Positions 1-10,374 of a DNA stretch of 64,000 nt are shown one piece after another; position 1 is the stretch's first letter; every line of letters begins with the position of its first letter. The stretch lies in assembly GCF_963678975.1 (NCBI RefSeq), contig NC_089275.1:18860220-18924219 (forward strand), given 5' to 3'. The stretch is from Dysidea avara (lineage: Eukaryota > Porifera > Demospongiae > Dictyoceratida > Dysideidae). The position numbers and the translations under genes were made by a program. The notes beneath the pieces are model-generated. The model did not search any database. It saw only the letters and a program-made list of their open reading frames with translations, and was not told the origin of the DNA.

Positions 1-102
1 AAAGTGGGTGACAGCAATGTACAGACAGACAGCTTTAAGAGACCTATAGGACTGTTTATCACACAGCTCACAAGTATATTATTTAACCTAATTGTACCGT
101 AG

Positions 103-1360
103 ATTATCACACTGTATGAGGTATACAGCCCCAGTGACCAGTAGAACTACTGCTGGTACTACTCATCAAGTTGATGGTGAATGCAACAAGAGAGAATACA
201 AGCTGTGGAGTGATAACAGTTCATTTGGTATGTGTCTAGGTTAGTGTACTTTTTCCTGTAGCTCTACAAGTGTAGAGGTTTAAATGATTGTATGTATATA
301 TAAATCAGTGTTTGAAACAATAATTTGAATGTCTGCTTAAAAAAATTATTTATGTTTTGGAAGTTATACCAATTAATTGGGGAGCCAAGTGCACTTATAG
401 TATTTCTATATTTCACAGGTACTGATTTCAACTTATTTTCATCATATGCTACTGAGTACCACCAGACCATCATCAAGGCAAGTTGTACCATCAAGAGACA
501 AACAGCTACAAGATAACAGAAATGTTTACTCAGAGAATTTTATGTTTATATGCAAATGACTGTATATTATGTACAGATGTATTTTGTGACTGAGAACAGT
601 TTTTATACAAAACTAAAAAAATCTGGTTTGTTTTGTGTGCACGGGAGTGTACGAAATTTAACTCTGTGTGTGCATGTCTGCGTGCGTGTGTGTTGAGTTA
701 CATGGTGAATGACCAAGCTTTGAGAGAGCCAGAGCATCGTTGAGCATGCTGCATGAAGTTGGCTTGTTTTGAATGTGAGTTGTGAGTGTATTTCTGTAAC
801 GTGTATATGTGTGCAAGTTTCTAATATAGTGAGATTTTTTAATCTCTTTTCTCTTTGTGTAGGAGATGCAAGGTATGAAATCTTCGAAGAGTTCATGGCT
901 AGATTTGTGTAGCAATGGTGACAGTAACATTCCTCCATCTGGTCTGGAGTTCCACAACACACAACTACTACCAGACAATGATTCACAACAATCTGCTACT
1001 GTCAACCCGGCACCAAATCCTCAAGCTAAATTCCCTCAACAACTTCAGGGGAGAGAAACTGTGGAACAATCAGCTGTTGGTAAACCAAAACAGAACAATA
1101 CAGCAAAGTTTACTAGTGGTAGTTGTGTTTCTCAGAGTAACCCACTGACTACAACAAGTGTTCAAGACACCAGTAGACATGTTGGTGCTAGTAAGAGTCG
1201 TAACAAGCCCAACCAAAGTGTCACCACTATAATGAACTATTCATCACATCATTACACTGGTCCACACTACAGTAGACTACAAGCAGCACCATCATCATCT
1301 GGTAGTTATCAGAGAAACAGTAGACACTCTAATTATCATCAACATCATCACAATACATAG
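103..1360 (+). CDS. CNOT4-like gene copy A, last three exons (partial)
   Basis: Three exons match the 3' end of the CNOT4-like gene at 49541-50806: 103-227, 419-477 and 863-1360. The last encodes a Ser/Gln/His-rich tail of about 165 residues ending in TAG. The earlier exons lie left of the window. CNOT4 is the RING E3 ubiquitin ligase and RNA-binding subunit associated with the CCR4-NOT deadenylase; its C-terminal region is low-complexity and poorly conserved, so identity rests on the linked copy B, which carries the diagnostic RRM and zinc-finger exons. The middle intron appears to use a GC donor (AAG|GCAAGT at 475-483) and joins in phase. Exon 103-227 is one base shorter than its twin, which breaks the frame used by copy B; this is either real decay or a sequence error. 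Splicing is inferred. Confidence 0.65.
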
Positions 1361-1760
1361 ATCTTCTGGCATATCTGTCAACTTCACATGCATTTTTATT
1401 ATTTTTCAATGAAAATAAAAACTGTAGAAATAATGCCTACAAATACAAAATCCCTCTGGGAGCATTGGTAATATCAGCCCGTAAAACCTGTTTGTGAAAG
1501 AGTAAAGTAGCAATGCCACTATAAGATTTTTGTTACTGAAACATATTCACTGATTTTTCATGTGAACACTCAAAACCTGAGTAGATATAAGTGTGTTTAT
1601 GTGAACAGACAACAAAATTTCATTGATTTCCCTTCTTTACATAGTAATATTTGGTGTTATTTCCTGTTGTTATAATACAAAGTGCAGCCCCACCATAGTT
1701 GCTTTTTTGTGCATGTCGGAAAGTGCATGATCATTGACATCATTGTCCATGTAAACCATA
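1361..1760. other. Noncoding DNA after CNOT4 copy A
   Basis: This is the 3' UTR and intergenic DNA, matching 50807-50956 plus 55793-56030 around the right-copy insertion. I see no gene here. Confidence 0.6.
1414..1419 (+). terminator. Polyadenylation signal AATAAA of CNOT4 copy A
   Basis: AATAAA lies 54 bases after the stop codon in an AT-rich 3' UTR. The equivalent place in copy B (about 50866) reads AATAAT, a weaker signal. Confidence 0.5.
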
Positions 1761-2089
1761 TCTAATCCAAAACAGCCAAGCTGTAAAAAAAACAGTGCGG
1801 CCCTCAAAAAGGCTATGGTGAAAAAAGATGTGAAATCCAAGGTGGCGGCCAAGAAATGGCTGTGATGGTAGGTTAATGGTAAAAATTTTAATAACGACAA
1901 TTCAGGTGAATTTTTGTGCTGCTTGGTCTTGGCAAAAAAAATCACCTAAATTGCCGTTATTAAAATTTTTACCATTAACCTACCATCACAGCCATTTCTT
2001 GGCCGCCACCTTGGATTTCACATCTTTTTTCACCATAGCCTTTTTGAGGGCCGCACTGTTTTTTTACAGCTTGGCTGTTTTGGATTAGA
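1761..2089. mobile_element. Foldback element, near-perfect 329-bp palindrome
   Basis: The sequence from TCTAATCCAAAACAGCC at 1761 is mirrored by the reverse complement ending at 2089. The arms are about 150 bp with a short central loop near 1915-1945. The element is absent from the right copy of the duplication (site near 56030), so it is a mobile insertion. It has no coding capacity. Arms this long form a stable hairpin; short flanking TA-type sequence could fit a Tc1/mariner-like MITE, but the family is not established. Confidence 0.8.
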
Positions 2090-2258
2090 TTTCATTTCTT
2101 TTTGTATTTGTATACCATAGGCCGGCTTTGGGACTTTTTTAACCTGTCTTTTTTTTTCTTTACCACAGGAAGAAGAAAAGATGAAGCAGATGTACTTTAA
2201 ATATCTGATTTTATCAGTAAATGTACAAATTATATATATAATACATATATTTATTACA
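2090..2258. other. T-rich noncoding spacer within the left-only insertion
   Basis: T-rich sequence between the foldback element and the minisatellite, missing from the right copy. No gene is visible. Confidence 0.5.
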
Positions 2259-4107
2259 GAACTCTCCATGGTGGTTTCTTTGTAACTGAACACTCTACAA
2301 GGTGACTTTTTCTTGCTGCCCTCTCTAAAGGGTGAATTGTTAGTAGTTGAACAATCTACAAGGTAACTTCTTCTAGCTGATCTCTCTACAGGGTGATTTG
2401 TTTGTAGCTGAACTATCTACAAGGTAACTTCTTATAGCTGATCTCTCCACAGGGTGATTTGTTTGTAGCTGAATTCTGTAAAGGTGATTTGTTTGCAGCT
2501 GAGCTCTTTACAGAATGGTTTCTTAGTAGCTGAACTCTCTACAAGGTAACTTCTTCTAACTGATCTTTCTACAGGGCAATTTGTTTGTGGCTGAATTTTC
2601 TACAGGGTGATTTCTTTGAAGCTGAACTCTCTACATGGTGGTTTCTTTGTAACTGAACTCTGTACAAGGTAATTTCTTTTAGCTGATGTCTCTACAAGGT
2701 CACTAGTTTGTAGCTGAACTCTCTACATGATGATTTCTTTGTAACTGAACTCTCTACAAGGTGACTCCTTCTAGCTGATCTTTCTACAGGGTGATTTGTT
2801 TGTAGCTGAACCCTCTACAAGGATACTTCTTCTAGCTGATCTCTCTACAGGGAGATTTGTTTGTAGCTGAACTCTCTACAGGTGATTTGTTTGCAGCTGA
2901 ACTCTCTATATACATGATGGTTTCTTTGTAGCTGAACTCTCTACAAGGTAACTTCTTCTAGCTGATCTCTCTACAGGGAGATTTGTTTGTAGCTGAACTC
3001 TCTACAGGTGATTTGTTTGCAGCTGAACTCTCTACATGATGGTTTCTTTGTAACTGAACTCTCCACAAGGTAACTTCTTCTAGCTGATCTTTCTACAGGG
3101 TGATTTGTTTGTAGCTGAACTCTCTACAAGGCAACTTCTTCTAGCTGATCTCTCTACAGGGAGACTTGTTTGTAGCTGAACTCTCTACAGGTGATTTGAT
3201 TGCAGCTGAACTCTCTACATGATGGTTTCTTTGTAACTGAACTCTCTACAAGGTAACTGATGTCTCTACAAGGTCACTAGTTTGTAGCTGAACTCTCTAT
3301 ATGGTGGTTTCTTTGTTACTGAACTCTCTACAAGGTGACTTCTTCTAGCTGATCTTTCTAGAGGGTGATTTGTTTGTAGCTGAACTCTCTACAGGTGTTT
3401 TGTTTGCAGCTGAACTCTCTACATGATGGTTTCTTTGTAGCTGAACTCTCTACAAGGAAACTTCTTCTAGTTGATCTCTCTACAGAGAGATTTGTTTGTA
3501 GCTGAACTCTCTACAGGTGTTTTGTTTGCAGCTGAACTCTCTACATGATGGTTTCTTTGTAGCTGAACTCTCTACAAGGTAATTTCTTCTAGCTGATCTT
3601 TCTACAGGGTGATTTGTTTGTAGCTGAACTCTCTACAAGGAAACTTCTTCTAGCTGATCTCTCTACAGGGAGATTTGCTTGTAGCTGAACTCTCTACATG
3701 TGATTTGTTTGCAGCTGAACTCTCTACATGATAGTTTCTCTGTAGCTGAACTCTCTATAAGGTAACTTCTTTTAGCTGATGTCTCTACAAGGTCACTAGT
3801 TTGTAGCTGAACTTTCTACATGATGGTTTCTTTGTAACTGAACTCTCTACAAGGTGACTTCTTCTAGCTGATCTCTCTACAGGGTGATTTGTTTGTAGCT
3901 GAACTCTCTACAAGGAAACTTCTTCTGGCTGATCTCTCTACAGGGTGATTTGTTTGTAGCTGAACTCTCTACAAGGAAACTTCTTCTGGCTGATCTCTCT
4001 ACAGGGTGAATTATTTGTAGCTGATCTCTCTACAGGGTGACTTGTTTCTAGCTGATCTCTATACAGGTTACTTGTTTCTAGCTGATCTCTTGAATTCTCT
4101 TCAGGGT
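2259..4107. repeat. 1.85 kb minisatellite, about 61-bp dimeric unit
   Basis: Tandem repeats built from two related half-units of about 30 bp. One contains GTAGCTGAACTCTCTACA followed by AGGT and a T-rich spacer; the other contains AGCTGATCTCTCTACAGGG. Half-units alternate imperfectly, with higher-order blocks repeated at roughly 200-300 bp. No open reading frame runs through. It lies inside the 1761-4915 insertion of the left copy and so probably travelled with, or expanded inside, a transposon. Confidence 0.9.
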
Positions 4108-4138
4108 GACTGCTCTATTAGAGTATCTCGATCTCGCA

Positions 4139-4916
4139 CTTGCTGCACCAAGTTGGATTTCGTGTTACAGTATAACTCCGTGGCTTTAAGTCTGATTCTT
4201 CTACACCATTGAAGAGCCTTTCTAAGATGATTACTCCTTCTATACAGCGATTTTCAAAGCATTCCCCCTAGCGGTTTATCTGGTAGGCGTGGCAAGTAGT
4301 CGTTTTTTATTAGCTAATCTCGATTGCGTAATTGTTACACACTGTTGGTTTTTTCGTTGTATCTTCCTGGTTTTTAGCTCGATTTCTTTCAAAACACAAA
4401 AGGTTTGAGGTTCAATAGTTAACCTATTCACCCACCGATTTTCAGCTTCTTCCCATACGCGGTTTACCCTGTAGGCGTGACAACATATTGGTGTTATTTT
4501 TCGTGAATAATCGATCATAACTCTTTTCCTGTTTATCGTATCCTAGCCAAAGTTGGTACAGAGATGCGGCTTTATACCCCCCTTCTGTGTGCCAAATTTC
4601 AAGGTAATCGGATATAGCGTTCGCGTTTTATAGCAGTTTTTGTAAGTGTGCGAAAAGAGGAAGAAAAAAAAACAACGAAGAAACTAAGCCAATTTTTGAA
4701 GTCGCATATCTCGGGAACGCTTGAAGCGATTTCGCTCAAATTTGGAATGTGGAGTGCTGAAGGTGGAGGGAGTGTCCACAGCAAAAATCGTCTTGTTTCA
4801 TCAAGGCAATACAGAGCTACGGAGGTGCGAAAATTGCGTTTTCTTTCTTCCTGTCAATATACTCACGGGTGTTACGCGCCGGCTTCTTGGGCCGCACGAC
4901 ACACTACCGTGTGTCT
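4139..4916 (-). mobile_element. Dispersed repeat, inverted relative to 8331-8880
   Basis: The right end, read on the minus strand from 4916, starts TATCAAGACACACGGTAG and is followed by a CG-rich stretch with GCGGCCCAAGAAGCC; the same order occurs on the plus strand at 8331. Similarity continues for several hundred bases, through purine-rich and T-rich tracts to a block resembling TTATTCGCG. Internally, GCGGTTTATCTGGTAGGCG (from 4271) and GCGGTTTACCCTGTAGGCG (from 4450) are related repeats. No protein is recognised. It is absent from the right copy of the duplication. Confidence 0.7.
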
Positions 4917-4920
4917 TGAT

Positions 4921-5660
4921 ATTTACTGAATGTAGTACAACCAGGCGTAAACTTCCAAAGTTATTTACTCACCTGTGCATGCATTTATTCTATGTACATT
5001 CCACAATGTTCATTATTATGCTTCCATGCCTTGCTCTGCTCATTAGTATTTCACAATTTACTCGATTATAACAACAAATTGACTGCTCAATTAGAGTATT
5101 TTGTCAATAAGTGTATGCTTTATTAGAGTAGTTGAGCAAAGCTCTTCGATTTTATGTACTGTTCTATTATGTGTACACCCTTTTCCCCAATTAGTTGGGA
5201 TAATTGAGGTTCCACATTGTGGTCATAGCTACATACATGTTTGCAGTGTCTCAAAGCACACTATAACAAAATCCATGATCTGAGTTCACAATGCTGTAAA
5301 ACGAAAACTTCGATTCCACCTAACAAAGTTTTAACCTTATTAGTCTCACTGCAGACTTCACTATTTTCAATGTCCAGACATTCACTAGCTATGCTGACTC
5401 AACACTAAATTATCATCAGAACTTCTATTATGTTGTCTTCTAATCGAGCTTCCAATAATCATAATCATCAGATCACATTGTATTCAAAATCAGACAATGA
5501 CTTACGTTAACGTTATACCAAATATAATGGCTGATCATGAAGCTCAGTTACTGTAAACTACTTTGCCATGCCTTGGTACTAGTTGACACACATGATTGTC
5601 CTATAAAACTCAAACCCACAATGAAAAGCACTCATTCTGTTGAGTGTAAACTTGTATAAG
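4921..5660. other. Noncoding DNA shared by both units
   Basis: Matches 56041-56775. It contains one copy of the CTCTATTAGAG-type motif near 5082-5150. I see no gene here. Confidence 0.6.
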
Positions 5661-6593
5661 TGACCTGATCTTGGAAAACCTACCTTTTTGGCACATTGGT
5701 CAATTTTCTGTTTTATAGCTTAAATACGGTACTGGGCATGGGTGGATCCAGAGTTTGGAAAGAGGGGAGGCACCTTGCTGAAAAAGTTGAAGAGCAAAAA
5801 AAAAAGTCAACAATAATAGCTAGTTATCCTTTACCAAATATATTATATCATGTATGTTATTTAAATAAAATCCTATTTATAGCTTCATAAGTAAGTTGCA
5901 CTGCCTCATGAACATTGTGACTGCTTTATTAGAGTAATTGACTGCTCTATTAGAGTATCTCGATCTTGTATGCAATTTCTTGAAGGTGGGGGGGGGGAGT
6001 ATTTTCCCCAAATGCCCCATCCTGGATCCGCCATTGCTGGGTATTCATCTACCTTTTGTCAAAATTTCAGCCTAATATCTTTAAGCATTCCTGAGATATG
6101 GCCAATTTACTCTCCTGTACATTACAAACTAACTTTTATGGTAATGTATTGAGTTCTGTGAGTGATTAAGGGTGACAAAAAATGGTGACAAATCACTTTG
6201 TTTACCAATAATTCCGTTTTTACCATCTAGAATACTTTAAAAGACATTTTTGATAGTTTAATGAAGTACTCTTGGTACATTTCTGCAATTAAATCCCATG
6301 TATCATTGTCTAAGACTAACTTTTAGCCATTCCAGCACCTGAACAAATCACCCATTTTGTAAGTTAATTGTTGTCCCATGCATGTGAAATTACTACATGG
6401 TCTGATATAATCATCCATATCTTCTAAGAAAAAGAAGCTATGTGTGTGAAACTTCACAGCAAGAAAGTTTAATAGTTGCTTTATCCAAATGTGCAAAAGA
6501 AATTAATAATGAAAAAATTGTTGAAAGTTTCAATTGAATTTTCCCAAAAAGTTTACTTGTGCCCAAAAGGTAGGTTTTCTAAGATCCGGTCAC
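5661..6593. mobile_element. MITE with GTGACC termini, about 930 bp
   Basis: Inverted repeats of about 30 bp: GTGACCTGATCTTGGAAAAC at the left, mirrored by GTTTTCTAAGATCCGGTCAC at the right. A TATAA direct repeat flanks it, and the right copy (near 56770) keeps the empty site. No coding capacity is seen. A second element (5737-6036) is nested in it. Confidence 0.8.
5737..6036. mobile_element. 300-bp element with CATGGGTGGATCC ends and 5-bp TSD
   Basis: The left end CATGGGTGGATCCAG is matched by the reverse complement of the right end CTGGATCCGCCATTG. The target duplication CTGGG lies at 5732-5736 and 6037-6041. It belongs to the same end-type as 19284-20859 and 37583-40863. It carries two copies of the CTCTATTAGAG motif near 5919-5968. 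Confidence 0.75.
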
Positions 6594-6675
6594 ATATAAG
6601 ACTGTAGTGCATTTTTCTAGTTGTTGTCAGAAATCATTTCACCATCCATAACGGGTTAGCCCTTTACTTTGTGAC

Positions 6676-7092
6676 TAGGGACCCACCTATTATGCTCAAA
6701 ATTCTACCTATTATGCTATGCTGCACTGCTCAAAATTTTTACCTATTATGCTCAAATTATGCTCAAGCTTTATGCCTCATATCCCATGTTGTGCTACTAA
6801 ATTTGCAGTTATGGGTACATAATAAGTGGCTGAAGCACATCTTTGCTATTCAAAACTGCATGTGACAGAAAAGATCGATATACTCTAATAGAACAGTCAG
6901 CTGCCTGATTGTTCTATTAGAGTTATTGACTGTTCTATTAGAGTATATCGATCTTTTTCTGTGATATGTAGTTTGACCATCAAGGATTTGTAGTATGGCT
7001 GAAATGTTCTTCCTATTATGCTAGCATTATGCTCAATACTTTCAGACGCCTATTATGCTCATAATTATGCCATCATAATCGGCGGGTCCCTA
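6676..7092. mobile_element. hAT-type MITE, TSD TTTGTGAC
   Basis: Ends TAGGGACCCACCTATTATG and CATAATCGGCGGGTCCCTA are inverted repeats. The 8-bp target duplication TTTGTGAC is at 6668-6675 and 7093-7100, and the right copy holds the empty site at about 56846. An 8-bp duplication and TAGGG end fit non-autonomous hAT elements. A palindromic pair of CTCTATTAGAG-type motifs sits at its centre (6876-6956). Confidence 0.85.
6876..6956. repeat. Palindromic CTCTATTAGAG motif cluster (best example)
   Basis: Symmetric arrangement: AGATCGATATACTCTAATAG on one side and CTATTAGAGTATATCGATCT on the other, with a third unit between. Other occurrences, mostly one to three units of about 23 bp: 4108-4136, 5082-5150, 5919-5968, 19863-19915, 22494-22530, 23321-23357, 26236-26286, 26583-26612, 28443-28473, 37807-37852, 48112-48133, 51051-51129, 53077-53135, 56190-56255, 58201-58240, 59053-59095, 59918-59953, 61011-61088 and 62858-62908. 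Confidence 0.85.
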
Positions 7093-7277
7093 TTTGTGAC
7101 TGTCATAGACTTATGGTGGCAGAAATTTGCCCATTGTGCTTTTCATCCCCTAATGTGCCAAAAATTATGCCAGCAGTGATAATTGACGTAAGCCTAATAC
7201 ATACATCCTGTGTACATATATAGCCAGAGATTATAGATAGTGTACATGTTATCATGCTCCACATTAAAACCCTTTAA

Positions 7278-7376
7278 TAGGGTCCGCAATGAAAAAAATC
7301 GATAATCACGAAATTGTCCCCCTACTATTTCAGCCTGTAGGGTATATCAAAGTATTTTTCTACGTACCAATAAAAC
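7278..7376 (+). repeat. Left terminal inverted repeat of the 10.3 kb transposon
   Basis: Matches the reverse complement of 17465-17562, through the shared inner edge CTACGTACCAATAA. Confidence 0.9.
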
Positions 7377-8330
7377 TTATTTATCTTTCTCCATATGACG
7401 GGAATAGCGATTGTTTTATGCTAGACATCGTGAAAAATTGCGAGCTCTCCGGATGAAGCATGGGTTCCTTCCCCATATCAAAACATATGTAGCTATGGGA
7501 TTTGTCAAATCAAGCATTTTCAGGTGGTCAACATTAAAAGTTTTCAAAACACTGTGTTAAACCTTTGAAAATTAAGAATTATGCATTAAATAAATCTAAT
7601 ATCTGTTTAATATCTTTTTTGAAACCTCAACTTGGTAAAACAGGCTGATCATAAATCTCATCATTCCTTGTCATTTGTTGTCCAATACAAAATACATGTA
7701 TTTTACACTACAAACAAAAACGCTAATTTACAACCTTTAACTCACAAAAGTTCTACAGTACACCATACAATAAAAGAAAGCCTTTGAATTTCTCTATCCA
7801 ATTCCGACCGTACAAATGGGAAAATGTTGCCATAGCGATAGTTATTTACTGCTGATGATGACATAATACGCGCTCCATACATTAACCTATTGGAAAATTT
7901 AATTATCTCGGCGGGAAAATCCCAATTTACAAGTTGTTATCTTCAACCAAATTCGCTAAATTTGGTATCATTCTACGCAGCGAAGGATGTTTAATAAGAC
8001 TCCGACCGTACAAATTGTTAAACAGGTTAGTTTAAAGAAATATGTTTAAAAACACGTGCTTTTACGGGCATTCTGAACACGTAGATTTCGCGGTACAAGG
8101 CTCCTTTTTAGCTTCCCCTTCGTTACTACACAAAGAACTTACACATGAATCGAATCGCCTTTCAACAAGGAATCTGATAAACCAAACTTCGTGTCTGTCA
8201 ACCAAAGTACGCGGAAGTTATGGCGCCTTGTTTAGAAGACGGTGTTATTTTATACGAAAGGGGCGTAACCCATTCGGAAATCCGGAATATCTTACACAAG
8301 TTTTGATATGCATACTTGGCATAAATAGTA
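7377..8330. other. Transposon 5' noncoding region with a small HTH-like ORF
   Basis: Mostly AT-rich noncoding DNA inside the transposon. A 28-codon frame starts at the ATG at 8219 and contains a run like ILYERGVTHSEIRNIL, which resembles a short helix-turn-helix of the kind that opens some integrase-type transposases. It could be a first exon of the element, but no splice link to 10375 is evident, so this is only a hint. Confidence 0.3.
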
Positions 8331-8880
8331 TTATCAAGACACACGGTAGTGTGTCGTGCGGCCCAAGAAGCCGGCGCGCCACACCGTGAGTATATTGACA
8401 GGAAGAACGAAAACGTCATTTTCACACCTTTGTATCTCGGTGATCACTTATCTGATTGGAACCAAATTTGCTACACAGTTGCCCGCCAGCCAAGGGAGTC
8501 TACATTCCAAATTTGAAGGAAATCGCTCCAGCCATTTCCGAGATACGAGCTGCCAAAGTTTCGTTTTTTTTTCTTTCTTTGTTTTTTTTTTCTTCTTCGT
8601 CTTTTCGCACACTTGCAAAAATTGCTATAACAAGCAAACGCGTACTTCGATCGCCCTGAAATTTGGCATACAGAAAGGGAGTCCAATGGCGAATCCTAGC
8701 ATCAAATTTGGTACAAATCCGATGAATGGTTCAGGAGTTATGACCGATTATTCGCGTAAAACAAGATCGATTTGTTGTTGTGTCCCTCATGCGTATTTTG
8801 CCCATACGCGTATGGGATATCCCATACGCGTATACTCGTACGGGGTGCCTGTAAGCGTATGGGACGATGTTTTGAAATAG
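8331..8880 (+). mobile_element. Dispersed repeat, inverted copy of 4139-4916 family
   Basis: Starts TATCAAGACACACGGTAG and runs through the same CG-rich block, purine-rich and T-rich tracts as 4916-4500 read in reverse. Its far end (8795-8870) has nested palindromes around CCCATACGCGTATGGG. It sits inside the 10.3 kb transposon and no protein is recognised. Confidence 0.7.
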
Positions 8881-10070
8881 GTTCCATCTTACTATGCACG
8901 CCTAGATCTTGTCCAAATAGCTTTGTTGCACTACAAAATCACTGTTATCTATAGCTGTAACTGAATGAATTAGCTAGACGATAAATGATTTTAGAGGCGC
9001 TTAATTCGCTATAGACAGCTTCAATGGGTTGACATGGCGTGGAGAGAAAAATGACTTTTATAGTTTTACTGGAACTTGCATGAAGGTGTAGTACACAGTC
9101 TATTGTATGTGAATAAAACAGTAAAGCTAGCTATAGCATGATATCAAGTTTAATATAATATTTATTCTTAATGCAAAACTAACTTATAGATAAAGCAGCT
9201 GGTATCCTGAAACCTGATTTGAACTACAGTTATTGTATCAGCACTTAGAAGAGTTAAAATTGCAAAGGTGCAACAAATGCAGGAGTGTATAGCTAATGTA
9301 TATAGCTAGCTATTCTGGAACATGTGGGGGACACCCCGAAAGGTGTACTGGGAACATCCTTTTTAACAGTGTGGGTCATAAACAACATTATAACTAGAGA
9401 AAATTACTTCATTGCATGGGGCAATTAAGTAATATGTAGCATCACCGATAGCAACTGCTGAGCAACAATACCTCAAGGAGCCATCCAAGCAGGAAGTGAA
9501 GTGGCTATCCAGTCAACAATCGAACATGCTCCTAGCAACCACTCACCCATGTGGCCTTTGCCACACATGCATAGGGCCGGGGCTGATCCAGGGAGTGGAT
9601 GGGGTGGCTAGGCACCCACCTTGCTTGGCCTGTGAATTGCATAGGCATGCCTTTACTTCCTGCCAAAAAATAATAAAATACTGTGGCTATGCATTTACAT
9701 ACTAGTTTCATACCATTGACAGCATGTAGAGGAGAAGTGAGTCTATATAGCATAGGCAGTTGGTAGTAAGAATAGTTAAACAAATCCTAGACTTAAAAGA
9801 TTTTCTTCTATAGTTTTAATCTCAGGAAGGTAGATATTCAAAAATTGGGAAGAATGCCCTTTTATTCCTAGCAGGGCATGCTGTGCAGTATGCTAGCCTA
9901 CAGTGTACTAAGAGTACACTGTGACTCATCATGTGTTTATCTAGACTGTAAGTCGTACACCAGCCATGGATATGGTCAGTAGCTATCACCACCCTCATTA
10001 TCTGATACATTGATCATGCTCGAGTCCTACTAAAACTCACTTTCATTTTGTCCATGTATATATTATGTTT
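8881..10070. other. Noncoding DNA inside the transposon
   Basis: AT-rich with no recognisable gene. Short open frames here are not supported by any motif or splice context. Confidence 0.5.
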
Positions 10071-10240
10071 AGAAGAAGAAACCATCATTAATAATTGTTG
10101 AGAAAACACGAATGACTGATTACAAACAAATTATATTATATTGTGTACAAGAGAATGTGTCCTCGGACAACATGCGACCACATGTCTGACCAACAGTGGA
10201 CAGCAGTGGGCATGGCAAGGAAAAAAATTAAATTACAAAA
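10071..10240 (-). mobile_element. 3' tail of an R2-group LINE (5'-truncated)
   Basis: About 170 bp matches 51130-51250, the 3' end of the large LINE, from AGAAGAA through TGTCCTCGGACA and GGGCATGGCAAGGA. It is a short, severely 5'-truncated copy of the same family, inserted in the transposon. Confidence 0.7.
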
Positions 10241-10374
10241 CTAAAGTTACAGGTTATATTATATACAGAATTAAAAGCAGTCTGGGTTGATTATATATTT
10301 TATGTAGATTCTACACTTCTATTCTCTCAGCTTGAACTTGGACCAGCCACCTCCCTTCATAATATTATGAACTC

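Noticed and set aside
2259-4107. CRISPR-like array
   Set aside because: The repeats are imperfect and contiguous with no unique spacers, and the setting is a eukaryotic genome; it is a minisatellite.
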